From JAAFHS01 sp031396505 (lineage in GTDB: Bacteria > Pseudomonadota > Alphaproteobacteria > Rhodobacterales > Rhodobacteraceae), in assembly GCA_031396505.1 (NCBI GenBank), contig JANNKX010000286.1, forward strand, positions 1 through 6,499: a DNA stretch of 6,499 nucleotides. Reading direction: 5' to 3'. A model generated the notes under the pieces. That model was given only the letters and a program-made list of their open reading frames with translations, made no database searches and was not told the DNA's origin. This document shows, piece by piece, positions 6,082 to 6,499 of this stretch. How positions within the stretch are numbered: the first letter of the stretch is position 1; each line of letters begins with the position of its first letter. Both the position numbers and the translations under genes were made by a program.

Positions 6082-6087
6082 AGGAGG
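6082..6087 (+). promoter_or_regulatory. Strong Shine-Dalgarno of the corrinoid-protein gene
   Basis: AGGAGG is a perfect site five bases before the ATG at 6093. The 12 bases GAGGCCCTGATG (6084-6095) are identical to those at the start of bmt (3718-3729). Confidence 0.8.
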
Positions 6088-6092
6088 CCCTG

Positions 6093-6499
6093 ATGGCTGA
6101 CGACGAGATCATCCTTTCCGAACTCTCTGATGACGAACTGGTCCTGCAGATGCATGACGACCTCTATGATGGCCTGAAAGTGGAAATCGAAGAGGCCGTC
6201 AACATCCTGATCGCACGCGGCTGGACGCCCTATGATGTGCTGACCAAGGCGCTGGTCGCAGGCATGACCATCGTCGGCGCCGACTTCCGCGATGGCATTC
6301 TCTTTGTGCCCGAAGTGCTGCTGGCCGCCAATTCGATGAAGGCCGGCATGTTCATCCTGCGGCCGCTGCTGATCGCCACGGGAGCCCCGCGCCAGGGCAA
6401 GATGGTGATCGGTACAGTTAAAGGCGACATCCACGACATCGGCAAGAACCTCGTCGGCATGATGATGGAAGGGGCCGGCTTCGAGGTCATCGACCTTGG
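6093..6499 (+). CDS. Corrinoid (B12-binding) protein, cobalamin module of split methionine synthase (3' end outside window)
   Basis: The visible 135 codons from the ATG at 6093 run open off the right edge. Residues about 10-95 form the four-helix MetH-type cap domain (B12-binding 2, PF02607), ending in the motif FVPEVLLAANSMKAGM (71-86). The B12-binding Rossmann domain begins at GKMVIGTVKGDIHDIGKNL (102-120). It contains DxHxxG: Asp112, His114 and Gly117, where His114 is expected to be the lower axial ligand of base-off cobalamin. Such proteins are often named MtbC-like after methanogen methylamine corrinoid proteins. Here the neighbouring homocysteine methyltransferase gene makes a methyl-carrying role in methionine synthesis more likely. 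The N-terminus is acidic. A strong AGGAGG site precedes the start. The remaining B12 domain should follow beyond the edge. A role in another methyltransferase system cannot be excluded. Confidence 0.9.
   Translation, partial: MADDEIILSELSDDELVLQMHDDLYDGLKVEIEEAVNILIARGWTPYDVLTKALVAGMTIVGADFRDGILFVPEVLLAANSMKAGMFILRPLLIATGAPRQGKMVIGTVKGDIHDIGKNLVGMMMEGAGFEVIDL

Noticed and set aside
3718..6092. SAH or SAM-II riboswitch before bmt or the corrinoid gene
   Set aside because: Only 21 bp precede bmt, and I could not match the 147-bp spacer to either consensus by eye.
5946..6434. N-terminal extension of the radical SAM frame by 163 codons
   Set aside because: It lies antisense to the corrinoid gene, which has a strong ribosome-binding site and clear domain motifs. 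The extension resembles no known domain, and the 362-residue form already matches the family length.

Overview
The window looks like part of an alphaproteobacterial chromosome, most likely Rhodobacteraceae (Roseobacter/Rhodobacter group). Supporting this are the high G+C, a PurC of the alphaproteobacterial form, a DUF1476/zeta-type F1-ATPase inhibitor next to purC, and above all separate homocysteine-methyltransferase and B12-binding proteins in place of one large MetH. This placement is inferred from recognised protein families, not from a search.

Layout. Bases 1-279 are the 3' end of a class I SAM-dependent methyltransferase on +, clearly lower in G+C than the rest. It converges on purC (377-1135, -), which makes SAICAR in purine synthesis. 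A divergent control region (1136-1333) with strong inverted repeats separates purC from the zeta-subunit gene (1334-1648, +), which ends in a GC-rich hairpin terminator. Next comes a probable two-gene + operon: a short MprF-like membrane aminoacyl-phosphatidylglycerol synthase/flippase (1795-3705) and, 21 bp later, the homocysteine S-methyltransferase bmt (3727-4734). A hairpin-bearing intergenic stretch follows, then a radical SAM protein of the PA0069/SplB-like type on - (4857-5945). A 147-bp divergent spacer leads to a corrinoid (B12-binding) protein on + (6093 to beyond the right edge).

How the genes work together. The clearest theme is methionine synthesis by a split, cobalamin-dependent methionine synthase. 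Bmt carries the zinc-type homocysteine site, and the truncated right-edge gene carries the cap and B12-binding modules. The folate (pterin) module and the reactivation protein are expected elsewhere or further right. The two genes share an identical 12-base stretch from Shine-Dalgarno to start codon, which fits matched expression. The radical SAM gene between them, and the MprF-like gene directly upstream, have no established link to this enzyme. No rRNA, tRNA, CRISPR array, insertion sequence or attachment site was seen. No gene-free stretch exceeds 200 bp.
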